From assembly GCF_000196175.1 (NCBI RefSeq), contig NC_005363.1, positions 2,108,001 through 2,172,000 on the forward strand: 64,000 nt of DNA. The letters are read 5' to 3'. The notes beneath the pieces were generated by a model, which was not told the origin of the DNA, did not search any database, and was given only the letters and a program-made list of their open reading frames with translations. Every line of letters begins with the position of its first letter. The first letter of the stretch is position 1. Below are positions 1 through 8,849 of this stretch, one piece after another. The stretch is from Bdellovibrio bacteriovorus HD100. Its GTDB lineage: Bacteria; Bdellovibrionota; Bdellovibrionia; Bdellovibrionales; Bdellovibrionaceae. The position numbers and the translations under genes are program-made.

Positions 1-608
1 TCACCGCATTTGCGGGTGGGTGTATAGGACGAATAACCATACTGTCCGTACACGGCGGCAGAGCCGTCACAGTTCACCTTTTGCACGAAGCTTGATGACT
101 TCAGGGACACATCCCCTTTTTCAGGGATCATCACCTGACCCGAATCATCCACGCTGACCGAAGTTGGAATTTTGGTTTTCATCACCACGGCATTACCAAA
201 CAACGCCGCCGAGCCCGACGCCCCGGTCACAACAAATTTATCCTGCGCCATGGGCGCTGGTGTGGACGTTGTCATCCCGGTTTTCAAAACCAGATCACTT
301 GGGTAGTGCACGGTAAAGGCATAATCCCTGCCTCCCAGCACCAATGTGAATTGCGCAGTGATAATGGCTGATGCCGCCAGTGGATTTGTCACCCCCCGCA
401 GATTCGTGGGGAAGCAGGAGTTGTTCAGGCGGACCGTCACAACATCTTTGGCCGAACGGCTGACCATTCCAGACGCCGGCGCCGCCGTCACTGTTTCCCC
501 GGAACTGGCGCTGTTCACGGACATCGGGAAGTCTTTGTCTTCAGCCTGAGCCGCGCCAGAGATTAACATCCCTGCGATCAAGATCACTTTGAAATTGTTG
601 TTCCCCAT
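1..608 (-). CDS. Secreted protein of the pilin-like operon, partial (C-terminus outside window)
   Basis: The reading frame opens with ATG at 608-606 and runs without a stop to the window edge, giving about 202 residues. A GGGGGA ribosome binding site lies just upstream. The N-terminus is a classic signal peptide ending in AQA before EDKDF, so the product is exported. The mature part is rich in Ser, Thr and Val and has at least two cysteines (in NNSCF and VNCDG), suggesting a beta-rich periplasmic or surface protein. I do not recognise the family. It starts 19 bp after the stop of the preceding prepilin-like gene, so it is probably the fourth gene of that operon and may assist pilus or secretion-system assembly. 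That role is inferred from context only. Confidence 0.75.
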   Translation of the reverse strand, partial: MGNNNFKVILIAGMLISGAAQAEDKDFPMSVNSASSGETVTAAPASGMVSRSAKDVVTVRLNNSCFPTNLRGVTNPLAASAIITAQFTLVLGGRDYAFTVHYPSDLVLKTGMTTSTPAPMAQDKFVVTGASGSAALFGNAVVMKTKIPTSVSVDDSGQVMIPEKGDVSLKSSSFVQKVNCDGSAAVYGQYGYSSYTPTRKCG

Positions 609-627
609 AATTTCCCCCAAACACCAA

Positions 628-1614
628 CTACAGACTTGCCGTCGTCGTTGTATTAACTTTCTTAACTTTAAAATAAATCATTCTTTTCAGAATCGAGTCG
701 CGGCGAAGGCTTAACTCCTCCACCCGGTCCGCCAGCAGAACCGGAGTTCCCCAACCCCCGCCCGCATAGGCCACCTTGTACAGTCGCGCCATGCGCTTGC
801 TGCTGCCGGTGTCCTTCATTTCTTCCAGATAGTACTTGATCAGATGAACCGCCCGCAGACGGATCAGGCTCTGGCCACCACCGATGGAAGGTGCCCGGCG
901 CAGGAAAAGATCCGCTGAAGCCATATATTCGTCAGTCTCTGGATGTTTCATGTTCACAAGTGAACTGATACTGGAGTCTGAGACCGTCGTTATGCCATAG
1001 ACCGTTCCCACATAAATAGGACTGCGAGGAGGCACCTGCATGTTTGGCACCCCGCCGACCAGCGGGCGCAGGCGGGCTGGGGTATCCAGCATCACCGTGC
1101 GACCGTTGCTCCACATGGCGGGTCTTTGTGAAGCGACCTTGTCTTTGTAATTCAGGCCTTTAAACTCAAGACTTGCCGCCACGTTGAAGTCGTCCGGAGC
1201 CGGCCCCACTTCATAAGCCAGCACAGGGTCATAAACCAAGACACCGCCTGCCGCTACATCCTGGGTCATGATCACAAACTCTTTTCGTCCGGTGAGCTTC
1301 AGTGTGACTTCCCGTTCAAGACCATTTTTTATGGCATTGGCAGGAACATCCGGGTAGTAGTCAAAGAACTTCTTGCCGGAGTCATCCAGCACCGTGAGGT
1401 TGTTGTAGGATGGGTCGACGTTATTGAAGTCACCAAACAGAATACGCTCTGCCAGCTTGGTGTCGATGGAATCTTCAAGATCCTTCGTCATCTTGACCTG
1501 GTCCCGGGTGACAGACAGTTGCGTCGTCACCACAACACTGGTCAGAATGGCCACCAGGCCCACGCCGATCACTAGTTCGACTGCGGTTAAACCGCGATTG
1601 TTTAAGTTCTTCAT
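628..1614 (-). CDS. Prepilin-type N-terminal cleavage/methylation protein (PilW-like size)
   Basis: This 328-residue protein starts with a short basic leader followed by G8/LTAVE and a hydrophobic helix (VIGVGLVAILTSVVV). That is the prepilin peptidase site with the conserved Glu at mature position 5. Proteins of this kind are processed by PilD and inserted into a type IV pilus or pseudopilus fibre, usually as minor subunits. The length matches PilW-like minor pilins rather than a major pilin, but the globular part is not recognisable. The start codon overlaps the end of the upstream prepilin-like gene by 4 bp, indicating translational coupling. Confidence 0.8.
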   Translation of the reverse strand: MKNLNNRGLTAVELVIGVGLVAILTSVVVTTQLSVTRDQVKMTKDLEDSIDTKLAERILFGDFNNVDPSYNNLTVLDDSGKKFFDYYPDVPANAIKNGLEREVTLKLTGRKEFVIMTQDVAAGGVLVYDPVLAYEVGPAPDDFNVAASLEFKGLNYKDKVASQRPAMWSNGRTVMLDTPARLRPLVGGVPNMQVPPRSPIYVGTVYGITTVSDSSISSLVNMKHPETDEYMASADLFLRRAPSIGGGQSLIRLRAVHLIKYYLEEMKDTGSSKRMARLYKVAYAGGGWGTPVLLADRVEELSLRRDSILKRMIYFKVKKVNTTTTASL

Positions 1615-2072
1615 TTTGCACTCACCACGAAATGATAGTCTTTAAAGGCTTCACCCTTTTCGATCCAGGACTTGTGAGTCACACGCAATGTGACTTTATA
1701 AAGACCCCGAAACTCAGGATACGGCTGGATCACATAGCCATAGGTGCCCGCACAGGTGCCACAGTCCTTGCGCAAAGCGACCTTCCCGTTATCCCAGGCC
1801 ATCGGCAGTGTTTCCGGATTTAAAAGTTCAGAAACACTGCGGTTGGAGTCATAGTTGATTTGATAGTTTTCAACGCCCGACTTGATGTTTTCGGCGATGT
1901 CATTGACCTGCTTGTCCGTAGAGGACAGCAGCAGGGTGTTTTTGGTGGTGTTTCTCAGGGAAACCATGCCGCCAACAAAGGTCAGCCCCACCATCGTGAT
2001 CAAACCAAAGCCCACAATGGCTTCAACAATGGTCTGACCTTTTTGATTTCTGATCACGTTCTGCATTTTCAT
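1611..2072 (-). CDS. Prepilin-type N-terminal cleavage/methylation protein (PilV-like size)
   Basis: The 153-residue product carries the prepilin motif G12/QTIVE (Glu at mature +5) followed by a hydrophobic helix (AIVGFGLITMVGLTFVGG). The rest is a small soluble domain with a CGTC pair. It is a probable minor pilin or pseudopilin. Its ATG overlaps the stop codon of the 995-residue gene by one base (TAATG) and its end overlaps the next gene by 4 bp, so the three are almost certainly co-translated from one mRNA. The assignment to PilV rather than another minor pilin is inferred from size and order. Confidence 0.8.
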   Translation of the reverse strand: MKMQNVIRNQKGQTIVEAIVGFGLITMVGLTFVGGMVSLRNTTKNTLLLSSTDKQVNDIAENIKSGVENYQINYDSNRSVSELLNPETLPMAWDNGKVALRKDCGTCAGTYGYVIQPYPEFRGLYKVTLRVTHKSWIEKGEAFKDYHFVVSAK

Positions 2073-5059
2073 TAGATACCTCCCTCACGGGATTGTTCCA
2101 CCACGAAGAAACGCACCAGTCGGCGCTTACAGGTTGTATTCGATGCTGTGGTTCCAGCGGCAATACCACAGTCTGGATCCACCGCCGTCCACTGGAACGG
2201 ATCGGCTTTGGCACGCAGACTGATGGTATTACAGTTCATACGGTCCGCCACCGCTTTGATGGACGGGATCGGATGCCAGATCGGTTCGTTGTTTGTGGCA
2301 TTGCAATCCGCCCCGCTAAAGGAGCGCAGAATACGCGGACTTCCCGCCGCCCGCAGTTCACGCGTGGCCTGCGGATGATAAACACTGCTCCAGTTGATCC
2401 CGGCCTTGATTGCCGACGGATCAATTTTCATACGCCCCACAATAAAGGTGCCGATGATTCTCAATGGAGCACTGCGCTTCTCAATGATCAGTTCGTCACA
2501 GGTCATGAAACCCGTCACAAAGGTGGAGCTGGCCTTGATCACGCACTTACCGACGATGGATCGAACCTGGAAGGTCGCATTATTGATAGTCATGTTGTCA
2601 AACTCAAAGGCCGACAGGGCCGGATCAGACTTGATAGTACTGCCACTGTCACCGGCAAAGTTCCAGGAGGTGCGTGCCGTTGCGGCAAAGCTCACATCCC
2701 AACCGGCACCGCCAAAGGCCGCTGACGTCATCGTGCCGTAGGCCTTTGAACACTCGGTCATCATTTGTTCAAGGTCGTTGGTTTCAGCCAGCTGAACCGC
2801 AGAGCCTCCGGATGGTGTTCGAGAAATGGCTCCTGGGAAATTCAGCTGGGTTTTGCTGCTATTAAAAGTCATGTTGATATAACCCATCAACTTGGTGTTG
2901 ACGTTGTTGGGATCAATCGGGTTGCTTTTATAATAAGTACTGTCGTAAGCCAGAACCCCCAGGAAGGGCTCGGAGTAGTTCCCGTTCTTGTCGATCATGT
3001 TCTGAACATTTGTGGCACTGATGTCCAAGTCCAGTTTGTCGAAGTAATAGGATTTACTGGCACGAGAAACCTCCACCACAATTTTTGGCGGATTGGTCTT
3101 CTGCAGCTCATAGGTGTTTAATGCCGTCTTATCAGTGTCCAGCTGCTTTGATGCCAGATTCACAACTGAGGATTGCGCAGGGATCTTGTTGTTTTCAAGA
3201 TCACTGATGAGCTTTTTCAGATCACTGATCGCTTTTTCAAGCTCCGCCACCAGCTTCTCATCACGATAGTCAATTGTAGTCCCGCCAGTGCCAGTGCTGC
3301 CTGTACCTGTACCTGTTCCCGCGGTTTCGGTGCCTGAGTCTTCAACTTTGGTTTCTGTTTCCAGTTTCTCCACAGTCTTGGTGCCGGACTCAGTGCCGGT
3401 ACCGGTACCAGTTCCAGTGCCCGTGCCACTTTCAGTGGACGTGGGCTTCACTGGTTTTGCCATTTCTTCTGCCAGGTCTGCCTGCTTGTCTTTTAAATCC
3501 GCACGATAGGCGGTCAAATTTTTTGTCAGGTCGGTTTCTGCCTTCACGGCCGCATCATAGGTGGCCTGGGAAGTTTTGATTTTGTTTCTAAGTGAGGTCT
3601 CAAAAGCGGCTGATCCCACTTCCGGTGTGAACGTCACCGTCCCCGAACGTGGTACCTGAACTTCAACCGTGCGGTCACCGACCGCCATGATAAGCTTCAC
3701 CACCGCATCATTGTAATCAGCGGCATCCACAACCACCTTGCCGTTGCCCCATTTGGTTTTATCAACCGTCAGCGCGTTACTTTGACGGCTGAAATAGTTC
3801 CAATTGGAAAGATACAGGCGATAGTCGGCACTGTTGTAGCCGGAATCCAGCATGCGCGCACCCAGTTCCGATTTATAGATACTGGTCACGTCCGCCTGCT
3901 TCTGACTCATGTCCTGACACATTTGCATCAGCGTTTTATCAACATTCACACTCTTGTTTTTATCCGCAAGATAAATCAGGCCCGCATCCAGACCACCGTC
4001 ATTCTCAACCCCCTTCAGGAAGCCCCCGAAAGTGCGAACGTCAGCCCAGAAGCGATCCCCCATTTGACCGGAGTTTCTTGGTGAATACTTGCCCTTGGCC
4101 GTCATGATGTCACCGTTACCCATATATACACGGTCAGCAAACGTGACTCCGGCATAATTGATCGAATCCGGCGTCGCATCGTCAGCAGCTTCGTCCGTTG
4201 GCAGATAGATGTTGCGGTTCACAAACACCGGACTTTGGAAAACCAAACCGGAGCTGCCCGCAAGCTCTTTGCGGCTGGTGAACTTATGCAAAGCCACGTC
4301 CCCGGCATTCATAGTCGAATCCCAGGCGCGGTCCATATACAAATCCTGAGGAATCAGCAAAGCAAATGAACCCACCTCGCGTGGATAGATGACGATCTGA
4401 GATCTCAGGGTCAGCTCTTTGTTGCCCACCTTGATAGGGGTGACATTGCCCAGCGAGTCCACCAGATCCGCACGGGCATCGACGTACACTTCACGACCGG
4501 CCTTCGGCAGGTTGATGCTTTCATTGCGTGTCAGGGTCACTCGCACTGCGGCCACCTTGACCACTTCACCCTTGTCATTGCGAACCGATTTCAAACTGTT
4601 AAGCACCGGGAAAAGCGGATGTGAGGTCGTCGCCTTATCCACTTCCAACAGGCGCACGATTGTCTTCAAACGGATTTTATTCTGAGTCAAAGCGCCGGCT
4701 TCCATCGGACCGACGTTCTTTCCATCACTCACCAGCTGGCGAATGAAATTCTCCTGCTCGGTGGACATGATCAGACGCTCAACACTTCCCGTGTGCGCCA
4801 GATTACACTCTGCCCCCAGGTCATTCATCAGCAAGTTGTCATTGGAAAAACAGTACTTCTGACGGACTCCGAAGATGACGTAATCCATGGCGCTGTTCAA
4901 GGCGAATCGCAGGTTTACGACATTGGAGGTCTTACTGACCTGCTGCCTTTGCCCGATCACGTAATTGGTTAAAAAGTAAAAAGACGTGCTCATCACCGCG
5001 GTGGCCGCGAGGATTTGCAGCAATATATTACCTTTGGTGTTACGTACCGAATTCAGCAT
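2072..5059 (-). CDS. Very large prepilin-like protein (995 aa)
   Basis: The N-terminus shows a basic leader, then G10/NILLQ and a hydrophobic helix (ILAATAVMSTSFYFLTNYV). This looks like a prepilin peptidase site, but mature position 5 is Gln instead of the usual Glu. The remaining ~950 residues are far longer than a normal pilin. They contain a coiled-coil-like stretch around residues 500-535, a Gly-Thr-rich low-complexity linker at about 543-600 (GTGTGTGTGT, then SGTGTG-type repeats), a second charged helix at about 600-650, and a C-terminal region with several cysteines. PilX/PilY1-like tip proteins or large pseudopilins such as GspK are possible analogues. It is the first gene of the operon, with AAGGA 9 bp before the ATG. 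Confidence 0.75.
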   Translation of the reverse strand: MLNSVRNTKGNILLQILAATAVMSTSFYFLTNYVIGQRQQVSKTSNVVNLRFALNSAMDYVIFGVRQKYCFSNDNLLMNDLGAECNLAHTGSVERLIMSTEQENFIRQLVSDGKNVGPMEAGALTQNKIRLKTIVRLLEVDKATTSHPLFPVLNSLKSVRNDKGEVVKVAAVRVTLTRNESINLPKAGREVYVDARADLVDSLGNVTPIKVGNKELTLRSQIVIYPREVGSFALLIPQDLYMDRAWDSTMNAGDVALHKFTSRKELAGSSGLVFQSPVFVNRNIYLPTDEAADDATPDSINYAGVTFADRVYMGNGDIMTAKGKYSPRNSGQMGDRFWADVRTFGGFLKGVENDGGLDAGLIYLADKNKSVNVDKTLMQMCQDMSQKQADVTSIYKSELGARMLDSGYNSADYRLYLSNWNYFSRQSNALTVDKTKWGNGKVVVDAADYNDAVVKLIMAVGDRTVEVQVPRSGTVTFTPEVGSAAFETSLRNKIKTSQATYDAAVKAETDLTKNLTAYRADLKDKQADLAEEMAKPVKPTSTESGTGTGTGTGTGTESGTKTVEKLETETKVEDSGTETAGTGTGTGSTGTGGTTIDYRDEKLVAELEKAISDLKKLISDLENNKIPAQSSVVNLASKQLDTDKTALNTYELQKTNPPKIVVEVSRASKSYYFDKLDLDISATNVQNMIDKNGNYSEPFLGVLAYDSTYYKSNPIDPNNVNTKLMGYINMTFNSSKTQLNFPGAISRTPSGGSAVQLAETNDLEQMMTECSKAYGTMTSAAFGGAGWDVSFAATARTSWNFAGDSGSTIKSDPALSAFEFDNMTINNATFQVRSIVGKCVIKASSTFVTGFMTCDELIIEKRSAPLRIIGTFIVGRMKIDPSAIKAGINWSSVYHPQATRELRAAGSPRILRSFSGADCNATNNEPIWHPIPSIKAVADRMNCNTISLRAKADPFQWTAVDPDCGIAAGTTASNTTCKRRLVRFFVVEQSREGGI

Positions 5060-5101
5060 ATAAATGGTTCCTTATTTTCTAGGCCCGTACCTTTATCGGT
5101 A

Positions 5102-5131
5102 ATTATGTGAAAAAACTGATGGAAATCGCAA
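5102..5131 (-). promoter_or_regulatory. Candidate sigma70-type promoter of the pilin-like operon
   Basis: On the minus strand TTGCGA (5131-5126) is followed after 18 bp by CATAAT (5107-5102), about 45 bp upstream of the ATG at 5059. The match is reasonable but such motifs occur by chance, and no transcript evidence is available. Confidence 0.3.
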
Positions 5132-5238
5132 AGTTTTATGAATTTGAAATGTAGCTTCGTCTCACTCTGAAGCGAAGTGTGCCGACTGTGGAAAGAAGTG
5201 ATTCCAAATCTGACTCAGACAGAGATTCGGAAAAAGAA

Positions 5239-5259
5239 AAGCCCGGCAGTGCCGGGCTT
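5239..5259 (-). terminator. Rho-independent terminator of the CDF transporter gene
   Basis: Perfect 10-base arms AAGCCCGGCA and TGCCGGGCTT, separated by one base, are flanked by A-rich DNA on the left. On the minus strand this gives a GC-rich hairpin followed by a U-rich run. It lies 28 bp past the stop of the metal exporter gene and could also work on the other strand. Confidence 0.75.
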
Positions 5260-5286
5260 AAAAATATGTTTCATTTATAAACAGTC

Positions 5287-6219
5287 TTAGTGGTGTTCCG
5301 GATCCGCGCAGTTCGTGCCGTCAGATTCTGTTTCGATGGTGGCTTCGATAATACCAAAATCACGCACTCTTTTTTTGACCTGATTTTTGACTTTTTCAAT
5401 ATCCACAGGGCCGGCACTGCCGGCCACAACCACGTGTCCGGTAAAGATGTGATTTTCTCCGTCCAAAGACCACAAATGCGCATGGTGCACGCCGACAACA
5501 TGCTCCACTTCCAGTATGGCCTTTTCAACATCCAGCACCTGAATATGACTTGGTGATGCCATCAAAAATACCTTCAATGCCTCGCGCAGATTGCGAACCA
5601 CATTGTACAGAATCCACGCTGCCAGAACGATCGCCATGCCCGCATCCAACTGTGGCACATCAAAGAACTTCATAACCAGGGCACCGATCAACACCATCAC
5701 CCAGCCCAGAACATCTTCGATCATATGCCACATCAGCATCTTTTCATTCAAGGATTCACCCTTGGACACACGATATGCGGCAAAACCATTCACCGCCACC
5801 CCCAAAAATGCCAGCAGGATCATGCCGTCGGCATGCGGCTGCTGCGGGGCGAACAATCGCGGCACCGCCTCGACCAAAATAAAAATCGAACCCAGCACCA
5901 GAATCAATCCGGTGATCACCGCCCCAAGGGTGGAGAAACGACGGTATCCATAGGAAAATTTGCCATCACTTTGTCTGTGCGACACTTTTTCCAGAATGAT
6001 CGCCAAAAGCATCGCAATGGCATCACCAAAATCATGAAGTGCATCCGACAAAATCGCCACACTGTTCGTCCAAAGACCGCCAATCAGTTCAATCACCGCA
6101 AATGTCAGATTCAGCACCAGTGCAAAGGTCATGCGCCCCACAGCCGCGCCGTGGGAGTGGTGATGATGGTGTCCATGGGAATGTGAATGGTGGTGATGCG
6201 CGTGCTTGGATTCAGACAT
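5287..6219 (-). CDS. CDF-family divalent metal cation/H+ antiporter (CzcD/ZitB type)
   Basis: The 310-residue protein is a cation diffusion facilitator that would export Zn2+ (possibly Co2+ or Cd2+) from cytoplasm to periplasm in exchange for protons. The N-terminal 25 residues are a His-rich tail (HHHHSHSHGHHHHH). Six membrane segments follow. The transport site is visible as SDALHD with FGD (H62, D66) in TM2 and WHMIED (H165, D169) in TM5, the H-D/H-D set typical of zinc CDFs. The C-terminal ~90 residues are the cytoplasmic ferredoxin-like regulatory domain, ending in another His pair. The gene is flanked by its own terminator and stands alone. Confidence 0.92.
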   Translation of the reverse strand: MSESKHAHHHHSHSHGHHHHHSHGAAVGRMTFALVLNLTFAVIELIGGLWTNSVAILSDALHDFGDAIAMLLAIILEKVSHRQSDGKFSYGYRRFSTLGAVITGLILVLGSIFILVEAVPRLFAPQQPHADGMILLAFLGVAVNGFAAYRVSKGESLNEKMLMWHMIEDVLGWVMVLIGALVMKFFDVPQLDAGMAIVLAAWILYNVVRNLREALKVFLMASPSHIQVLDVEKAILEVEHVVGVHHAHLWSLDGENHIFTGHVVVAGSAGPVDIEKVKNQVKKRVRDFGIIEATIETESDGTNCADPEHH

Positions 6220-6308
6220 AGCTCATTTAACGCTTTTCTGGGATTGGAAGTCAATCGAACAGCCTTGAATTGACCCCCTGATACGGTCGTGATAGTTCAA
6301 AAGTCACT

Positions 6309-7217
6309 ATGAAACGCACTCAATACAAGCAATTTGCATTTGGCCTGCTCGTTTACACCCTTCTGGTGATCCTTTGGGGTGCCTGGGTCAGAATTTCTCA
6401 CTCTGGAGACGGCTGCGGCGACACCTGGCCACTGTGCCATGGGCAACTGATTCCAGAAGCTGAACGTGGAAAAACCTGGGTTGAGTACGGTCACCGTCTG
6501 ATGTCCGGAATTTACGGCCTGGTGGTGATTTACTTCTGGTGGGTGGCACGCAAGCTTTATCCCAAAGGTCACTATGCCCGCAAAGCCGCTCTGGCCACTT
6601 TGATCTTCACCATTTCTGAAGCCCTGCTGGGAGCCAAGCTGGTTTTGTTCGGCCTGGTCACCACAAACGATACACCTTATCGCGCTTTCATCATGGCTTT
6701 GCACCAGATCAACTCTTTCCTACTGACCGGATCGGTGGCGCTGACTTATGCGGCGGCCTTGCTGACTGAAGATCTGCGAATTCCAACAACTCAGGATCGT
6801 CGCTATCGCCTGATGCCGTGGGTGATTGTCATAATCGGAATCACCGGCGCCTGGGCCTCCCTGTCCAACTCCCTGTTCCCGACGGACAATCTTCTGCAAG
6901 GGTTGATGGATGATTTCTCAAGCGAATCCCACTTCCTGGTCCGCCTTCGTGGGTTCCACCCGGTCCTGGCTTTGTTGGGTGGCGGCGGCCTTGCGCTGTT
7001 CTTCTGGCTGAAGGCGCAGACCACGGAATCCCAACTGGTGCAGAAACGCTCCGTACAAATGAGTCTGTTGTTAATTGCGGGAATTTTGTTTGGAATTGCG
7101 ACGCTGCTTCTGCATGCGCCAGTGTGGATGAAAATCGTGCATCTGGCTTTGGCTCACACGATCTGGGTGGTGTTGCTGCAATGGGTGTTCTTCATCCGCA
7201 GCAACAAACTTACGTAG
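6309..7217 (+). CDS. ctaA: Heme A synthase (COX15/CtaA family)
   Basis: This 302-residue membrane protein has eight predicted hydrophobic segments and the CtaA signatures GAWVRISHSG with DGCGDTWPLCHG (paired Cys 36 and 43) and EYGHRL (His 62). A second conserved histidine region occurs at ALHQINS in the middle. The family oxidises the C8 methyl of heme O to the formyl group of heme A for aa3/caa3 oxidases. The stop codon overlaps the end of the converging LON-domain gene by 8 bp. No heme O synthase or oxidase genes are in the window. Confidence 0.9.
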   Translation: MKRTQYKQFAFGLLVYTLLVILWGAWVRISHSGDGCGDTWPLCHGQLIPEAERGKTWVEYGHRLMSGIYGLVVIYFWWVARKLYPKGHYARKAALATLIFTISEALLGAKLVLFGLVTTNDTPYRAFIMALHQINSFLLTGSVALTYAAALLTEDLRIPTTQDRRYRLMPWVIVIIGITGAWASLSNSLFPTDNLLQGLMDDFSSESHFLVRLRGFHPVLALLGGGGLALFFWLKAQTTESQLVQKRSVQMSLLLIAGILFGIATLLLHAPVWMKIVHLALAHTIWVVLLQWVFFIRSNKLT

Positions 7218-7827
7218 TCAGTTCGTTGGACTCCATCAGACGGTGCAGGAAGTGCACCTTCTCGTTGATGTCGTCGTATTCCAGAACCATCTGCTGCAAA
7301 TCGTAATCACGCACCAGATAGGATGCAAAACTCCCCACAATCTCTTCGGGGTGGGTGAGGTTTCTCATAAAAATATCCCTCTGAGCCGGGTCCGGAATAT
7401 GCGTCTGGATCCAGCGGGTCAGAATCTTATGCAGGGAATTCAGCTCCAACCTTAGGCTGGGCTCAAGCACGGTTTTTTCTGGAATGATCTGTCCCTCACA
7501 AACCATGTACGGAGTCCCTCGATCAAGGACCTTGCCCAGACGTAACTTGCCCTGCCCCTGAATAAAGACCAAAAGGGTCCCGTTCAGGCGCTCTTCGATA
7601 ATCTGAGCATACCCGTATCCAGCGACCTCACGCACAAAGGGAACGGTCTCTCCTGGACGCACTGGAGTGACTTTAGAAGGATCTTCAATAAACCCCACAG
7701 CAATCGGGGTCTGGGTCTCGACAGCTTCCTTGATCATGGAAAGATAACGGGGCTCAAAGATGTTCAGAGGCTTAGTTGTCCTTGGGAACAAGGTCACATT
7801 GACTAGAGGAAAAAGAAAGACTTCCAT
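7210..7827 (-). CDS. LON N-terminal (substrate-binding) domain protein
   Basis: Of the possible starts I choose ATG 7827-7825 because AAGAGGAG lies about 9 bp upstream and the protein then begins directly with the conserved MEVFLFPLVNVTLFP strand. The upstream extension would run antisense through the neighbouring gene. The 205-residue product contains only the PUA-like Lon N domain (FPL..LFP..KPLNIFEPRY near the start, GYGYAQI in the middle) plus a helical tail. It lacks the AAA+ and Ser-Lys protease parts of Lon. Stand-alone Lon-N proteins are widespread, and their role (peptide or protein binding) is poorly defined. Confidence 0.88.
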   Translation of the reverse strand: MEVFLFPLVNVTLFPRTTKPLNIFEPRYLSMIKEAVETQTPIAVGFIEDPSKVTPVRPGETVPFVREVAGYGYAQIIEERLNGTLLVFIQGQGKLRLGKVLDRGTPYMVCEGQIIPEKTVLEPSLRLELNSLHKILTRWIQTHIPDPAQRDIFMRNLTHPEEIVGSFASYLVRDYDLQQMVLEYDDINEKVHFLHRLMESNELTT

Positions 7828-7906
7828 GCGAACACGACTCCTCTTGCTTGAACTTTGATTATAAGGACTGTAGCCTGTAATTGCTATGGAAAAGGTGGAT
7901 ATATCA

Positions 7907-8296
7907 ATGCGAAATGTGGTCTTTTTTGATGGCGTCTGCCACCTTTGCAATGGTTTTGTCGATGCTGTGATCAGCAAGGACAAAAACCACACTTTCCTCT
8001 TTGCACCTTTGCAAGGAACGACCGCGGAAGAAGTTCTGAGTGCTCAGGACCGGACCAATCTTGATACAGTGATTTACTTTGAGTCAGGCAAACTTTATTA
8101 CCGGTCCGCTGCCATTTTGAAGATCCTCACCGGCCTGGGTGGAGCTTACAAACTGTTTGGCCTGGCCTGGATCATCCCCGGCCCCTTGCGGGATGTGCTT
8201 TACAAACTGATCGCTAAAAACCGCTATTCCTGGTTTGGTGAACGTGAGTTTTGTCGCCTTCCCACCCCTGCAGAGCGCTCTTATCTTTTGCCGTAA
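7907..8296 (+). CDS. DCC-family thiol-disulfide oxidoreductase-like protein (DUF393)
   Basis: The 129-residue protein begins MRNVVFFDGVCHLCNG, which carries the DGxCxxC motif (C11 and C14) that defines the DCC/DUF393 family with a thioredoxin-like fold. I prefer ATG 7907 over ATG 7886 because AAAGGTGG sits 8 bp upstream of the former. Later conserved features are YYRSAAIL and the C-terminal NRYSWFG..EFCR. The physiological substrate is unknown for the family. Its 3' end overlaps that of the converging NUDIX gene by 16 bp. Confidence 0.87.
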   Translation: MRNVVFFDGVCHLCNGFVDAVISKDKNHTFLFAPLQGTTAEEVLSAQDRTNLDTVIYFESGKLYYRSAAILKILTGLGGAYKLFGLAWIIPGPLRDVLYKLIAKNRYSWFGEREFCRLPTPAERSYLLP

Positions 8297-8700
8297 CCAT
8301 TCAGAATCTTCTCTACAAACGGACGATCCGCTGCCGACAGGGACATCACATCAATTTCTTCAGCTCGCTGCCATCTGAAGTCATCATGCTCGGTCAATAC
8401 CAGATCCTCGCCACCCTTTACTGACGCCCAATACACCCGGAGACGAATGGTCTTGGACGGATAAGCAAAGTCCACTTCACCAATCAGGTCATGCACCCGG
8501 ATATTGAGGGCCAGCTCCTCGGTGATCTCTCGGGCCAGGGCCTGCTCCGGAGCCTCTCCGGCCTCCACCTTCCCACCCGGGAACTCCCAGAACCCTGCCC
8601 CCGACTGATCCGGGCCACGGCGAACCACAAGAATACGCCCCTCGGGGTCTTCCTGTCTTTGAATCACGGCGGCTACAACTAACACCGGCTGCTTGGTCAT
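8281..8700 (-). CDS. NUDIX hydrolase, MutT-like (8-oxo-dGTP diphosphatase candidate)
   Basis: The protein is 139 residues, the normal size of MutT. The NUDIX box is visible from GGKVEAGEAPEQA through REITEELAL. It fits GX5EX7REUXEEXGU except that the final Gly is Ala. Upstream FWEFPGGK and downstream YWASVKGGE also match the MutT subgroup, which cleans oxidised nucleotides from the pool. Other nucleoside diphosphate substrates cannot be excluded. It is a single gene facing left. Confidence 0.87.
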   Translation of the reverse strand: MTKQPVLVVAAVIQRQEDPEGRILVVRRGPDQSGAGFWEFPGGKVEAGEAPEQALAREITEELALNIRVHDLIGEVDFAYPSKTIRLRVYWASVKGGEDLVLTEHDDFRWQRAEEIDVMSLSAADRPFVEKILNGYGKR

Positions 8701-8849
8701 GAGATTTCCTTCTGTAAGACCAAAGTATATAAGCGGTTTTTGAGTTTTTTAAGGATTTGTTTTACCCTAAGAAAGATTCACGCGCAGTATTGGTGCTTCC
8801 TAAATATGAAGCCCCTTGATAACATCAAAGTTTTGAGGGAACACGCATC

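Noticed and set aside
3290-3430. Short repeats that look like a tandem array or CRISPR
   Set aside because: They are codons for the Gly-Thr/Ser-Glu linker of the 995-residue protein in frame. There are no regular spacers.
7828-7992. N-terminal extension of the LON-domain protein
   Set aside because: It overlaps the opposite-strand DCC-family gene, and the ribosome site and conserved start both favour ATG 7827.
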